64,000 bases of DNA from Marispirochaeta sp963667435 (GCA_963667435.1 OY763414.1:4092001-4156000), one strand, 5' to 3'. Shown: positions 54,072-63,213, numbered from the stretch's first letter. The notes: generated by a model from the sequence alone, not told the origin. Program-made: numbers and translations.

Positions 54072-54101
54072 TTGTACTTATCTGCAAAAATCAGGTAGAA
54101 T
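54072..54101 (+). promoter_or_regulatory. Possible promoter of the 898-residue protein gene
   Basis: TTGTAC at 54072-54077 and TAGAAT at 54096-54101 are separated by 18 bases, leaving a leader of about 65 bases before the ATG at 54176. Moderate match only. The 161-base gap also holds the STAS leader. Confidence 0.45.
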
Positions 54102-54175
54102 CACCAGAGAAGACTAACATCCTTTTATTTCAGCGGTCAAGCAAGAGATTTCCTGCACCGAAAATGTAGAGGTAT

Positions 54176-56872
54176 ATGTTCCGTATTCTTTTGGAAGTAA
54201 ATGATTTACAACATCTCAGACGTCTCAAGGCGGACCTTGTGGAGGAAATTCTCACGAGTTTTTCAGGTCTTACCTCGTCGGGGGGGTATTCACAGAGGGG
54301 TAATATCCTTTTTGTTGATACCGAAGATGATGATGCGGAAAGTACCATTACAGGTCTGTATAAGTTTTTTGAGAATCTTCTGACCCTGAAAAACAAGCTC
54401 CACGGTTTTCTGCTTGCCTTTGACTATGCCCCCAGAAGCGGGCGGTTTACCCTTGATGCCGAGGGAGCCTGGGTGGGGAGAATTGCGGAGATTGATGTTT
54501 TTATTGTCTCCTTTGACGGTTTTCTGGTTGTTGAGGCTAAAGTTGAAAGCAGGCCTCTGGGAAGATTTTACCAGGTCACTGATCTGCGTGAAAATGAAAC
54601 CCGTGAAACCCGACCGCTATATTCTCTTGCAGCTCCTGAAAATATTGAAATTCTTGATACTCATTTCCAGCTCTGGACCGACGGGGAAGACGAAGGGCGG
54701 CCGTTATTCATTCATTCGGCATCACCGGCAGAGCAGTTGAGAATTGCTCATCGGGCAGGTGTGCTCTGCGGATGTGAAGATTCACTGCTTATTGTTGATC
54801 TTAATTTTGCATGGCGGGCAGCCATGGCCCCTTTTCTCGGCTGTTTCGGTCCCAACCCGACAGAATCTCTGGCAAAGGGTGTTGTTCCGGATATTCTGCA
54901 CAGCTGGCGGGCGACAGGGGAAAGTCTTACCCGGGGAATGACAGTCTTTTCCTGGAAAGATGCTGTCGCCTGGTTCGGAGAGACAATTAAAGCCTATGCT
55001 GAAATTGTGCGAAAAGAAGGGAATACCCCCTGTGTTATTATAACAGGCGCTGGCAGTCTTAACCGCTTCGGGAGAATAATTGCCGATGGCTTTCTCTCCA
55101 CCATGCACGGGAAAGGCGAACTGTACAGCCTGTTTATTTCCGACAATGTTCCCCGGCGAAGAAGGGGACAGTACTCCTTCTGCGAATTCCGAAAAGCTGA
55201 AGTTCGCGAGGGTTCTCCGCAATCTGCCAGGATGGAGTTAACGGAAGAGCAGAATAGAATATACCACCTGGCCATGCGCTTTTCTCCCTTTCTCTCATGC
55301 TCCCAGTTGCGACTCCGAATGTATGAAGCGGGTTTTGCAAAGCATATGGTGGACAGTTTTCTTGTTTCCCTGGTTGACGGAGGCCGGATTCTTAAGGGTT
55401 GGCGCTATTACTTCACTCATAAAGTACCAGGATCTGCGCCTGCAGGCATCTATCCTGAATCAGTTATAGCCCCTTTTCTCACTCCCGTCGCGGATGAAAT
55501 CCCCTCAATGTACAGGATGGATTATGCTGCGATTTCCGTGGCTGAACGGCCTGAACTGGGACTTGAGCATTTCAGCTTTCTGCTGAATGCGGTGTACGAG
55601 CGCAGGGATGCCGTCTCTGCAGCCGGACTGGCGGCGCTCTTCAAGCCTCTTCCCCGGCGCTTCAAGAACTATTTTACCATTGCAAAAGGAATGGCAGGTG
55701 TTTTTGCCGATCCTGGTGATGATGCCGGGCTGGGGGAACACGAAGCAGGCGAAACTTCTGTCAGTGATTATTCTCACCTTCAGGTACTGATGGTGGAAAA
55801 TTTCCTCAGAATGAATCAGACCGGAGACGCTCTGAAGAAGGCAAAAAGCTTTCTCTTTGATGTTCAGGGGGAGGAACAGCCCTGCAGTATTACAGAAGCA
55901 CAGCATGCCCTTGGAATGGTTATGCTCAGAAAAGGGAGAATCGAAGAGGCCAATGATTATTTCGCCCTGGCCTATGAAAGCAGTAAATCCTGCGATGCTT
56001 CAGTGGACAGGATCAGAGCCTGTATCAACAGAGCCCTGGGGCTTTTTTTGTTCGGCAATTATTCCAGGGCTGATAGGCTCCTTGATGAGGCGATGGAGCT
56101 CTCACCTGGATTGTGCTACGGCTCGTACCTTTTATTTGCCCGCTTTCTGAAAGGCAGAATAGCCTTTATGCTCGGTCGGTATGAAGAAGCGGAGAATCAG
56201 CTCTGGCAGAGCCTCTCTCTTGCAACTCTTACCGGGGTTCCCCATGGCGCCTTCTATGCATGGATTGCCCGCTCGAGGATATATGCCGGCAGGTATCGGG
56301 ACGGTATCGGCATGCTGGAAAATCTAAAAAAGACCGGTGAGGTTCTGTTTTTTCTTGCAGAGGGGTACTATTTCAGCGAGGATCTCTCCTCTGCTCTTCC
56401 TGTCATCCGCCGTGCCCAGCGGAGGGTGAAGTTTGAGACAAATGACAGCTGTAATTATATGTCGTACCGGTGGGATTCAGGTTTTAGAAATGTGGAAGAT
56501 GCTGCCTTCCGGTCTGCCGAGGGCAGGGGAGTTCTGCTTAATTGTGTCAGTGCTTTTCGCTGGCTTGTGGAAAAGCGGTTGGGTAATCCGGTGGATAAAG
56601 GGTCGATGCTGCTTGAAAAAATAACCCGTGAAGAGAAGCTCGGAGATCTTGATCCTTACTTTTACTATTACTACCTCATCCATGCACTGCTGATTTCAGA
56701 AGATACCCATGATGAAAACCTTGAGCGGATTACCTATCTCAGCAAGGGGCTGAAATACCTGCAGCGAACCAGCTCGGTTATTGATGATGTTCCATCCCGC
56801 CTGGAGTTTCTGAGCAGCAACCGCTGGAACAGATATCTTATGGATATTGCCCGCAGGGAAAAACTTGCCTGA
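54176..56872 (+). CDS. Large protein of unknown function with TPR-like C-terminal half
   Basis: 898 residues, no signal or membrane segment. The N-terminal 280 residues are an alpha/beta region with short strands (GNILFVDTEDDDAESTITGL, IDVFIVSFDGFLVVEAKVES). They loosely recall a degenerate class III cyclase, but I see no catalytic Asp or Lys. Residues about 330-470 are mixed. From about 530 on the chain is helical, with TPR-like pairs (QVLMVENFLRMNQTGDALKK, ARACINRALGLFLFGNYSRA-type, AFYAWIARSRIYAGRYRDGI). It is monocistronic by layout, followed by tRNA-Met. A scaffold role is likely, the activity unknown. Confidence 0.5.
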   Translation: MFRILLEVNDLQHLRRLKADLVEEILTSFSGLTSSGGYSQRGNILFVDTEDDDAESTITGLYKFFENLLTLKNKLHGFLLAFDYAPRSGRFTLDAEGAWVGRIAEIDVFIVSFDGFLVVEAKVESRPLGRFYQVTDLRENETRETRPLYSLAAPENIEILDTHFQLWTDGEDEGRPLFIHSASPAEQLRIAHRAGVLCGCEDSLLIVDLNFAWRAAMAPFLGCFGPNPTESLAKGVVPDILHSWRATGESLTRGMTVFSWKDAVAWFGETIKAYAEIVRKEGNTPCVIITGAGSLNRFGRIIADGFLSTMHGKGELYSLFISDNVPRRRRGQYSFCEFRKAEVREGSPQSARMELTEEQNRIYHLAMRFSPFLSCSQLRLRMYEAGFAKHMVDSFLVSLVDGGRILKGWRYYFTHKVPGSAPAGIYPESVIAPFLTPVADEIPSMYRMDYAAISVAERPELGLEHFSFLLNAVYERRDAVSAAGLAALFKPLPRRFKNYFTIAKGMAGVFADPGDDAGLGEHEAGETSVSDYSHLQVLMVENFLRMNQTGDALKKAKSFLFDVQGEEQPCSITEAQHALGMVMLRKGRIEEANDYFALAYESSKSCDASVDRIRACINRALGLFLFGNYSRADRLLDEAMELSPGLCYGSYLLFARFLKGRIAFMLGRYEEAENQLWQSLSLATLTGVPHGAFYAWIARSRIYAGRYRDGIGMLENLKKTGEVLFFLAEGYYFSEDLSSALPVIRRAQRRVKFETNDSCNYMSYRWDSGFRNVEDAAFRSAEGRGVLLNCVSAFRWLVEKRLGNPVDKGSMLLEKITREEKLGDLDPYFYYYYLIHALLISEDTHDENLERITYLSKGLKYLQRTSSVIDDVPSRLEFLSSNRWNRYLMDIARREKLA

Positions 56873-56880
56873 AAGACGGC

Positions 56881-56909
56881 TTGACACTTCCGTAATCGGT
56901 TGCTATATT
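56881..56909 (+). promoter_or_regulatory. Sigma-70-type promoter of tRNA-Met
   Basis: TTGACA at 56881-56886, a 17-base spacer, then TATATT at 56904-56909. Transcription would begin near 56916, about 12 bases before the mature 5' end of the tRNA. Confidence 0.85.
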
Positions 56910-56927
56910 ACCGCTACATTTTAACCT

Positions 56928-57000
56928 GGTGGCGTAGCTCAGTCGGTAGAGCAAACGGCTCATATCCGTTCGGTCAGGGGTTCAAGTCCCTTCGCCACTA
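56928..57000 (+). tRNA. tRNA-Met (CAU), probably elongator
   Basis: A 73-base cloverleaf with seven-pair acceptor stem GGTGGCG/CGCCACT, D-arm GCTC/GAGC, anticodon stem AACGG/CCGTT, loop CTCATAT with anticodon CAT, and T-arm AGGGG/CCCTT with TTCAAGT loop. The discriminator is A and CCA is not encoded. A G-T pair opens the acceptor stem, as in the elongator tRNA-Met of B. subtilis, whereas initiator tRNAs have a mismatch there. tRNA-Ile2 (also CAU) is the alternative, since lysidine-modified CAU cannot be told from sequence alone. Confidence 0.9.
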
Positions 57001-57007
57001 TCTTTGA

Positions 57008-57042
57008 AAGCAGCTTCTGATTTCCGGAAGCTGCTTTTTTTT
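57008..57042 (+). terminator. Intrinsic terminator of tRNA-Met
   Basis: Stem AGCAGCTTC with GAAGCTGCT, nine base pairs, loop TGATTTCCG, followed by eight T residues, eight bases after the tRNA. Confidence 0.93.
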
Positions 57043-57068
57043 CAGCCTGTATTTTTTTTCAGACAGTC

Positions 57069-58574
57069 TCAGTGAAACGCGTTGATGTAACAAGACTTTA
57101 TATCCGGAGTCTCGGCGCGGCTGTTTTTTTCCCAGATATATAACATCATTCTACCCGCAGAATGGTAGATTCCACTCTTTATACTCCGTTCAAGATGTGC
57201 CAGTGCCAAGGGCGGAGCAAAGCTGACGGCGAATCCTGCCGGGTGGTATTTTCCCCGTAGCAGTCGGCTGAGGCGGTGAATCTTTGATGCGAATCCTGCC
57301 ATACGCATGCCGCTGCGGGCCCCTGAGAAGAGCTGTTTTACCAGTTCCTCTTCACTCAGGCTGCTGATTCTGACTGCAAAATCCACTGAGAAGCGGCCCA
57401 GGGTACTGCGGATTCCCGGAGCTGAGTAGATCTTTGAGAGTACAAGGATGGATGAGTAATATCCTGCTGTTAGCAGATCTTCCGTTCGAAGCTTGTCCAT
57501 GGGGGTACTCTCTCCTGGCAGGTAAACTTCCCCGAGAAGGGTGAAAAGCCTGGAGAGTCCGTCCATGATGCCGTACTCATTTCCTTTTGATCCCAGTTCC
57601 CGGCGGACAGCCAGCAGGGCCGATCCCTTGAGATGGCTGAACTCGCGCAAAAGGAACCGCCTTTTCTCACCCCGTTTTTTGCTGCCCTCCGAAACCGGGC
57701 TGACGATTTGTTCGAGGAGTATATCGCTTTTAAAGCCTGCGTCCCGGTAGAAGGCGTTTATCCGCAATGCCGCCTCTTCTCCCAGGGGAGAGAGCTTCTG
57801 CCATCCTGTCGGTTTTAACAGCTCCTCAAGCTTTTTCCCCGCTTCAATGATGTCGTTCCGGGAGAGCGCCTTCAGTCTGGCGGCTATAACTGGATTTTTG
57901 CCTCCATACAGGTATATCCCGTAATAGGTCACCTTAAGGAGTATCAGTGCATAGAGATAGCGGAAAAGGCCGTCACTCATAAGCCCAGCTGCCATGGAGC
58001 GCAGAAGATAGAATATGAGTATGGGAAGGCCTATCAGCGGTGATAATATAATCCTCACCATGAGCCCGGCAATGCGACTGCGTATCAGTCCGGATAGAGG
58101 CCCACGGCTGATTATACGGTTGTAGCTTCTGCTGAAGTTTCTCAACCAGACAAGGGTCCGCAGACGCAGCTTCAATACCCTGCGCAGCAGGGGATGTTCT
58201 GCTGTCTGGCGGTAGATATCGGTAAATGCCAGCAGACCCACCTCTGCAGCGTCCCGGATAGAGAAGCTGAAACGGAGTTCATCCGGTGTCTCTCCATTAT
58301 CCTCCTGCTTCTGCTGTGCCGATAGCAGTATCGCCTGAATATCTCCGCCGATATCGTAAACCGGAGGCAGCAGAGATTTCAGTCTGCACTGTATGGTTGC
58401 TTCAGCGGCGGCAAACACTTCCGCCGCTCCGGCTTCCCATCCTGCTTCCATTTTGCGCATTTCCCGGGGAAGCAGCCGTCTGCGGGCATGCAGGATAATC
58501 AGGCGGGTAAGTATAAAACGCATAATTACCGGCACTAACAGAACCGGTACTGCCATCATCAGATAGGTTATCAT
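57069..58574 (-). CDS. Membrane protein of unknown function
   Basis: 501 residues. The first 28 residues form a membrane helix (MAVPVLLVPVIMRFILTRLI). A central pair of helices (about 160-215, SPLIGLPILIFYLLRSMAAG and LFRYLYALILLKVTYYGIYL) follows a region rich in Arg. The C-terminal half is a helical cytoplasmic domain (VRRELGSKGNEYGIMDGLSR, DLLTAGYYSSILVLSKIYSA). I recognise no family. It is convergent with tRNA-Met, divergent from the polymerase gene across 83 bases, and not clearly in an operon. Confidence 0.6.
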   Translation of the reverse strand: MITYLMMAVPVLLVPVIMRFILTRLIILHARRRLLPREMRKMEAGWEAGAAEVFAAAEATIQCRLKSLLPPVYDIGGDIQAILLSAQQKQEDNGETPDELRFSFSIRDAAEVGLLAFTDIYRQTAEHPLLRRVLKLRLRTLVWLRNFSRSYNRIISRGPLSGLIRSRIAGLMVRIILSPLIGLPILIFYLLRSMAAGLMSDGLFRYLYALILLKVTYYGIYLYGGKNPVIAARLKALSRNDIIEAGKKLEELLKPTGWQKLSPLGEEAALRINAFYRDAGFKSDILLEQIVSPVSEGSKKRGEKRRFLLREFSHLKGSALLAVRRELGSKGNEYGIMDGLSRLFTLLGEVYLPGESTPMDKLRTEDLLTAGYYSSILVLSKIYSAPGIRSTLGRFSVDFAVRISSLSEEELVKQLFSGARSGMRMAGFASKIHRLSRLLRGKYHPAGFAVSFAPPLALAHLERSIKSGIYHSAGRMMLYIWEKNSRAETPDIKSCYINAFH

Positions 58575-58657
58575 TCTGCTGATATACTATGCATGCGGAA
58601 AGGTTGCGGCAACTCCTTGATTACATCTTTTATTAGTACTAAACTTATGTATAGTAT

Positions 58658-61600
58658 ATGAAGAGTGACACATCCCTGCCGCCGGTGCACTGCCGCAGCT
58701 ATTATTCTCTTTTGTCAGGTATTTTTTCTCCGGAGGATCTCTGCCGCAGGGCCGCTGCGGACGGGGCGGTATCTGTCGGAATGGTGGACCTGGAGAATTT
58801 CTATGGACTGCCCGCCTTCTACCGGGCGGCGGCCAGGTTCGGCTTGAAGCCCCTATCGGGGGTTGAGTTCTCTATCTCTTCTGCCGGGAATCCCGCCGGG
58901 CTGCCCCTGTTTACCTGTTATCCTCTTACCTCAGGCGGTTTTGCCCGTCTTAACCGTATTCTCACCCGTCGTGCTGTTGAGGGGACCGATCCCGTGATGC
59001 TGCTGCTTGAAGAGGGCTGGGACGGTCTCCGGGTAGTGGTGTTTCTGCCCGAGTTGCTTCCGAAACTCCTGCAGCGCTCTGTCCGGGGGCTCCGGGCTGC
59101 CCTGGTTTACGGACTGCCCTTCCGTGGCATGCTTGCCGCCGCCCGGCGTTACCGGGTTCCTCCCATTGCACTCAATACGGCACTCTGGGAAAGCGGAGAA
59201 GACCGCAGCTTCTATCCGGTTTTGCGGGCGGTGGACAATAACCGTCCGATCAGGAAAGAGACTTCAGCACTTTTTCCTCCGGATTTCCGTCGTCGGGTTT
59301 CTCCTGTCGAAATGGAGGCTTTTTTTTCCGCTGTGCCTGATGCTCTGTATCAGACCCGGCTGCTTGCAGAGGATGGGGAGGGCAGCCTTTTTTCCGGAAA
59401 CTATGTGTTTCCCTCTTTTCAGGGGCTGCGGGAAGAGGAGGAATTTACCCGTCTGCGGGAGCTGTGCCGCCGGGGGATTCAGCGCCGCTTCGGAAAGGAA
59501 AACCCGGAGATCCGATGCAGGCTGGAGTATGAGCTTAACATAATCCGACGCAAGGGGTTTGCCGGGTACTTCCTTGTGGTTCACGATATTGTCTCCCGCT
59601 GTCCCCGGACCTGCGGCAGGGGCAGCTCAGCCGCCAGCATTGTCTCCTATCTGCTGGGCATTACCCATGTGGATCCCCTTGCCCGGGATCTCTTCTTTGA
59701 ACGTTTTCTCAATATGGGTCGCAAGGATCCTCCGGATATTGATGTGGATTTTCCCTGGGATGAGAGGGAAGCGACTCTGCAGTATGTATTTGATACCTAT
59801 CCGGGACGGGCGGGAATGGTGGCAGATCATGTTACCTTCGGGTCCCGGTCCGCTTTCAGGGAAGCCGCCCGGGCCTACGGACTGCCCGAACCGGATATCG
59901 GTCCTCTGGCGGAGGCTTTCCGTCTGGGCGAGACGGAAGCTCCCGGGTGGCTAAGCTCTGCCGCGGGACGGCTTTTCGGGATGCCCCGGCACCTGGGAAC
60001 TCATCCCGGCGGTGTGGTTATTACCCCCGGGGCGATTACCGACTATACCCATATCAGTACATCCCCTCTGGGCTGGCCCCTTATCGCCTGGGAAAAAGAC
60101 GGAACCGAGGATGCAGGACTGGTTAAGATTGATCTTCTGGGAAACCGTTCGCTGGCAGTCCTGCGGGATACCCTGGAGCTTACCGCCCCTCTCCGCAGGG
60201 CCTCGGGTAAAAAGGCCCTGGACTGGGAGGGCTTTAATCCGCTTGGAGATGAACGCACCCGGGAAATGATAGAGGAGGGGAAAACCCTGGGGGTGTTTTA
60301 CATTGAATCCCCTGCCACCAGGCAGCTTCTGAAAAAGATGCGACGGGGAGATTATCCCCATCTGGTTATTGCCAGTTCCATTATCCGTCCTGCCGCAAAC
60401 CGCTATATTACCGCTTTCCTTGAACGTCTGCGGGGTACCGCCTACCGCAGTCTTCATCCCGATGCGGAGGAGGTCCTCCGGGAAAGCTACGGCATCATGG
60501 TCTATCAGGAGGATGTTTCCCGGGTGGTTATGGCGGTATGCGGCTACAGTGCCGCCGAGGCGGACGGGTTACGCAAGGTTCTCTCCAAAAAAGACCGCCG
60601 TTTTTCTCTTCCCTCCTTCCGGGAGGACTTCTACCGACGCGGCAGATCCCGGGGAATTCCCGCTGAAACCCTAAATGAGATATGGGAAGGGATTGTATCC
60701 TTTGAAGGCTACTCCTTCTGTAAGGCTCACAGCGCTTCCTATGCCCTGGTTTCCTATCGTCTGGCCTGGCTTAAGGTACGCTATCCTCTGGAGTTTTTCT
60801 GCTCCGTAATCAACAACGGCGGGGGTTTCTATTCCCGGCAGGTCTATCTCAATGCCGTTGTCCGGGAAGGATTCCAGGTTTTTCCGCCGGATATAAACCG
60901 CAGTCTGTCCGCCTATACGGTGGAAAGGAGCGGCGAGGGAGATATTCTTCGGGCCGGTCTTTCTCAGCTCAAGGGAGTTTCCGGTGAGTTTATCACGGCA
61001 TTGTTGAAGGAGCGCAGTCGCAGAGGCCCCTTTGCGGATTTTCAGGATGTTCTTACCCGTCTGGAACCGGCGCTTACGGATATCCGTGGACTGATCCGTT
61101 CCGGCTGTCTTGACTCTATTGCCGGAGGTATCCATCGACCGGGGCTGTTCTGGCATTTTTTCCATTTTTCCCGCCATCCGGAACTTTTTGCCCTTCCTCC
61201 CGTGCCCTCTTCGGTAAAGGATTATCCTCCGGCGGAGAAGCTTCGTGACCAGGCCAGGACTTTGGGAATCCTTACAGGCGTTCATCCTGCGGAACTTCTG
61301 GTTTTGCCGGCGCCGGAAGAGCTGCCTCCGCTTATGATCAACTCCCGGGATATTCCGGATTATCATAAAAAGCGTATCTCCCTGGCTGCAGTGCTGGTAA
61401 CCGGAAAGGAGGTCAGAACCCGCACTAAAAAGGATATGTGCTTTCTCAGTTTTGAAGACAGAAACGGTATCTTTGAAACAGTTCTTTTTCCCGGTGCCTA
61501 TCGCAGGCTTTATGCTGCCATTTCCCGGGGATACGGCTTTCTTCTGTCCGGTACGGTGGAGGAGGAGTTCGGAGTTTATCAGATTGTGGTGGATGATCTG

Positions 61601-61756
61601 CAGATCCTGGAACTTAAAACACTTGATTCCTGTCGGGAGGTGTGCAACTATTTAAACTGGAATATTAACGGATATGAAAATAGGCATACTTTGCGGAACA
61701 CAACAGTTGGAGAAGGGGCAGAAGCTGGGAGATCTCCTGGCAGAAGAGGGGCTTGA
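58658..61756 (+). CDS. DnaE2-like (error-prone) DNA polymerase III alpha subunit
   Basis: 1032 residues. The N-terminal PHP domain (1-150) opens HCRSYYSLLSG, where the usual second His is Arg 13, and MVDLENFYG replaces TDH, so its metal site is lost. The catalytic core has GRGSSAASIVSYLLGITHVD, PDIDVDF (359-365, Asp 362 and 364) and KIDLLGNRSL with Asp 492, the three metal-binding acids of C-family polymerases. FGMPRHLGTHPGGVVIT and the C-terminal OB fold (about 910-990) fit the DnaE2/ImuC branch rather than replicative DnaE. ImuA and ImuB partners are absent here. The last 28 codons overlap the ankyrin gene. Confidence 0.85.
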   Translation: MKSDTSLPPVHCRSYYSLLSGIFSPEDLCRRAAADGAVSVGMVDLENFYGLPAFYRAAARFGLKPLSGVEFSISSAGNPAGLPLFTCYPLTSGGFARLNRILTRRAVEGTDPVMLLLEEGWDGLRVVVFLPELLPKLLQRSVRGLRAALVYGLPFRGMLAAARRYRVPPIALNTALWESGEDRSFYPVLRAVDNNRPIRKETSALFPPDFRRRVSPVEMEAFFSAVPDALYQTRLLAEDGEGSLFSGNYVFPSFQGLREEEEFTRLRELCRRGIQRRFGKENPEIRCRLEYELNIIRRKGFAGYFLVVHDIVSRCPRTCGRGSSAASIVSYLLGITHVDPLARDLFFERFLNMGRKDPPDIDVDFPWDEREATLQYVFDTYPGRAGMVADHVTFGSRSAFREAARAYGLPEPDIGPLAEAFRLGETEAPGWLSSAAGRLFGMPRHLGTHPGGVVITPGAITDYTHISTSPLGWPLIAWEKDGTEDAGLVKIDLLGNRSLAVLRDTLELTAPLRRASGKKALDWEGFNPLGDERTREMIEEGKTLGVFYIESPATRQLLKKMRRGDYPHLVIASSIIRPAANRYITAFLERLRGTAYRSLHPDAEEVLRESYGIMVYQEDVSRVVMAVCGYSAAEADGLRKVLSKKDRRFSLPSFREDFYRRGRSRGIPAETLNEIWEGIVSFEGYSFCKAHSASYALVSYRLAWLKVRYPLEFFCSVINNGGGFYSRQVYLNAVVREGFQVFPPDINRSLSAYTVERSGEGDILRAGLSQLKGVSGEFITALLKERSRRGPFADFQDVLTRLEPALTDIRGLIRSGCLDSIAGGIHRPGLFWHFFHFSRHPELFALPPVPSSVKDYPPAEKLRDQARTLGILTGVHPAELLVLPAPEELPPLMINSRDIPDYHKKRISLAAVLVTGKEVRTRTKKDMCFLSFEDRNGIFETVLFPGAYRRLYAAISRGYGFLLSGTVEEEFGVYQIVVDDLQILELKTLDSCREVCNYLNWNINGYENRHTLRNTTVGEGAEAGRSPGRRGA

Positions 61757-62582
61757 CTACCAGGTGTGTGATACCTCTCAAGACTGGAGGGAATCTGCAG
61801 GTAAATGGATAGAGGAGTGTTCTCACTTTATGGCGGTTTCCGGAAAACTTTCATCCGGAAAGCTGCCTGCCTGGCTGGACTTTTTTGGTGGATACTGTCT
61901 GGGAAGCAATAAAGTTCTGGTCATAACAGGGAGTACACCGCTGCCGGAAAATCTGAATCACCTTACACGGGTGAAAACTGTGAATGAGCTGCGGCTTGTC
62001 TGGCGGGAGCATCACAGTGAATGGAAAACTGCGCAGGAAATACGCAGCGCCATAGAGGCGCTTCTTGCAGCCGGACATGGTCGAAGGGCTGATGATTTTA
62101 TAAAAACCGTTACAATGGGAGAGCTCCGAATTGTAAATCTGTTTCTTCGGGCCGGGTTGTCTCCGGATACAAAGGATCTGCAGGGGGTTCCGGTCCTGTC
62201 TCTGGCTGTCAGGGGAAAGCACGGTGCGGTGGTCAAACTTCTGCTTTCCCGGGGGGCGTCAATAGATGCTGTTTCTGAGGATCGAGGTAATACAGCTCTC
62301 ATGGAGGCTGCAGCGGAGGGAATGCAGAGCATAGTTGTCCGGCTTATAGGTGCCGGGGCCGATATAAACCAGAAAAGCAAAAGCGGACAGACAGCCCTGA
62401 TTCTATCAGTGGGACAGAAACATTTTCATATAGCCGAACTGCTTATAAAGGCCGGGGCGGATCTTGAGATAAAGGATGCTCTGGGTATGACTGCCCGGGA
62501 TTATGCGAAGCTTTTCAAGGAAGATGAGCTTATTGAGCTCATGGATGCCCGGACTGCCGGAGAGTCTTTTGAAACCCGATAA
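61674..62582 (+). CDS. Ankyrin-repeat protein with a TIR-like N-terminal domain
   Basis: 302 residues. Residues 1-115 form an alpha/beta domain (MKIGILCGTQQLEKGQKLGD, CSHFMAVSGKLSSGKLPAW, YCLGSNKVLVITG) that resembles TIR or deoxyribosyltransferase-like folds. I cannot confirm the catalytic Glu, so an NADase role is only a possibility. From about 137 come five ankyrin repeats: GVPVLSLAVRGKHGAVVKLL, GNTALMEAAAEGMQSIVVRL, GQTALILSVGQKHFHIAELL and neighbours. The start lies 83 bases inside the polymerase gene, in another frame. Without a good ribosome site it may depend on coupling. Confidence 0.65.
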   Translation: MKIGILCGTQQLEKGQKLGDLLAEEGLDYQVCDTSQDWRESAGKWIEECSHFMAVSGKLSSGKLPAWLDFFGGYCLGSNKVLVITGSTPLPENLNHLTRVKTVNELRLVWREHHSEWKTAQEIRSAIEALLAAGHGRRADDFIKTVTMGELRIVNLFLRAGLSPDTKDLQGVPVLSLAVRGKHGAVVKLLLSRGASIDAVSEDRGNTALMEAAAEGMQSIVVRLIGAGADINQKSKSGQTALILSVGQKHFHIAELLIKAGADLEIKDALGMTARDYAKLFKEDELIELMDARTAGESFETR

Positions 62583-63213
62583 CACCAGCGGAATACGCGG
62601 ATCCATGGTTCTTCTCGTCTGGCTTCTCCTTGATCTCAGCGGCTGCGGGGTAAAGTTCCTGGGTGCCTTTTACAGTGGCAGCCTTCTGCTTGCCGCAGAC
62701 GGGCTGTACGGACTTACTGTATGGTTTCGCTTCTTATCCTCCGGAAGAGAAGATACCAGAATACATCCAGCTGTAGCGGTTCCCATGGGGTTGATTATCG
62801 CAGCCGCCGGTCTGGGCATTGCCTGGCGGGGTCTGGTTACCCTGCTTGCTGGACCGGAAGCTTTTCCTTCCACGATACTTGCAACCGCAGCGCCTCTTAC
62901 CGCTGCCGGTGTCTTGGCCGGAAAATACCTTGCCGGGTATCTTGCGTCACGTCTTCTTTCTTTCTCGGAGCCCCATTCAAGTTCCTTTGAGTTTTCCCTG
63001 CGGGATAGCGGTGACCTGCTGTTTGAGCAGGGATTCTCCCGTATGGTTCTTTTAATTCTGGTGTGGGCGGCATTTAAGGCCCCCTCAGTTCTGAGCATGG
63101 ACTATCTGATTGCAGTGCCTGCCGGATTAATTTCGTCTGTTGTGGCGATAACGGTGGTTTACAGCTATGTTAAGGATGTAATTGAAAAGATTTCCGGTCA
63201 GGATCAATCTTGA
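62569..63213 (+). CDS. Cation-diffusion-facilitator-like membrane protein
   Basis: About 214 residues from TTG 62569, behind GGAGAG; ATG 62605 is an alternative. Six membrane helices are predicted. The first pair, GVKFLGAFYSGSLLLAADGL, follows the CDF pattern (KxxxGxxSGSxALLADxxH), keeping Ser and Asp but with Tyr where the second ligand Asp should be. The fifth helix region has SLRDSGDLLFEQ, close to the Hx3D site but without His. The cytoplasmic C-terminal domain of the family is missing. Transport may be altered or lost. It overlaps the ankyrin gene end by 14 bases. Confidence 0.55.
   Translation: MKPDNTSGIRGSMVLLVWLLLDLSGCGVKFLGAFYSGSLLLAADGLYGLTVWFRFLSSGREDTRIHPAVAVPMGLIIAAAGLGIAWRGLVTLLAGPEAFPSTILATAAPLTAAGVLAGKYLAGYLASRLLSFSEPHSSSFEFSLRDSGDLLFEQGFSRMVLLILVWAAFKAPSVLSMDYLIAVPAGLISSVVAITVVYSYVKDVIEKISGQDQS

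Noticed and set aside
56928..57000. tRNA-Ile2 with lysidine-modified CAU.
   Set aside because: The G-T pair at the acceptor end and overall sequence fit elongator tRNA-Met better, though Ile2 is not fully excluded.
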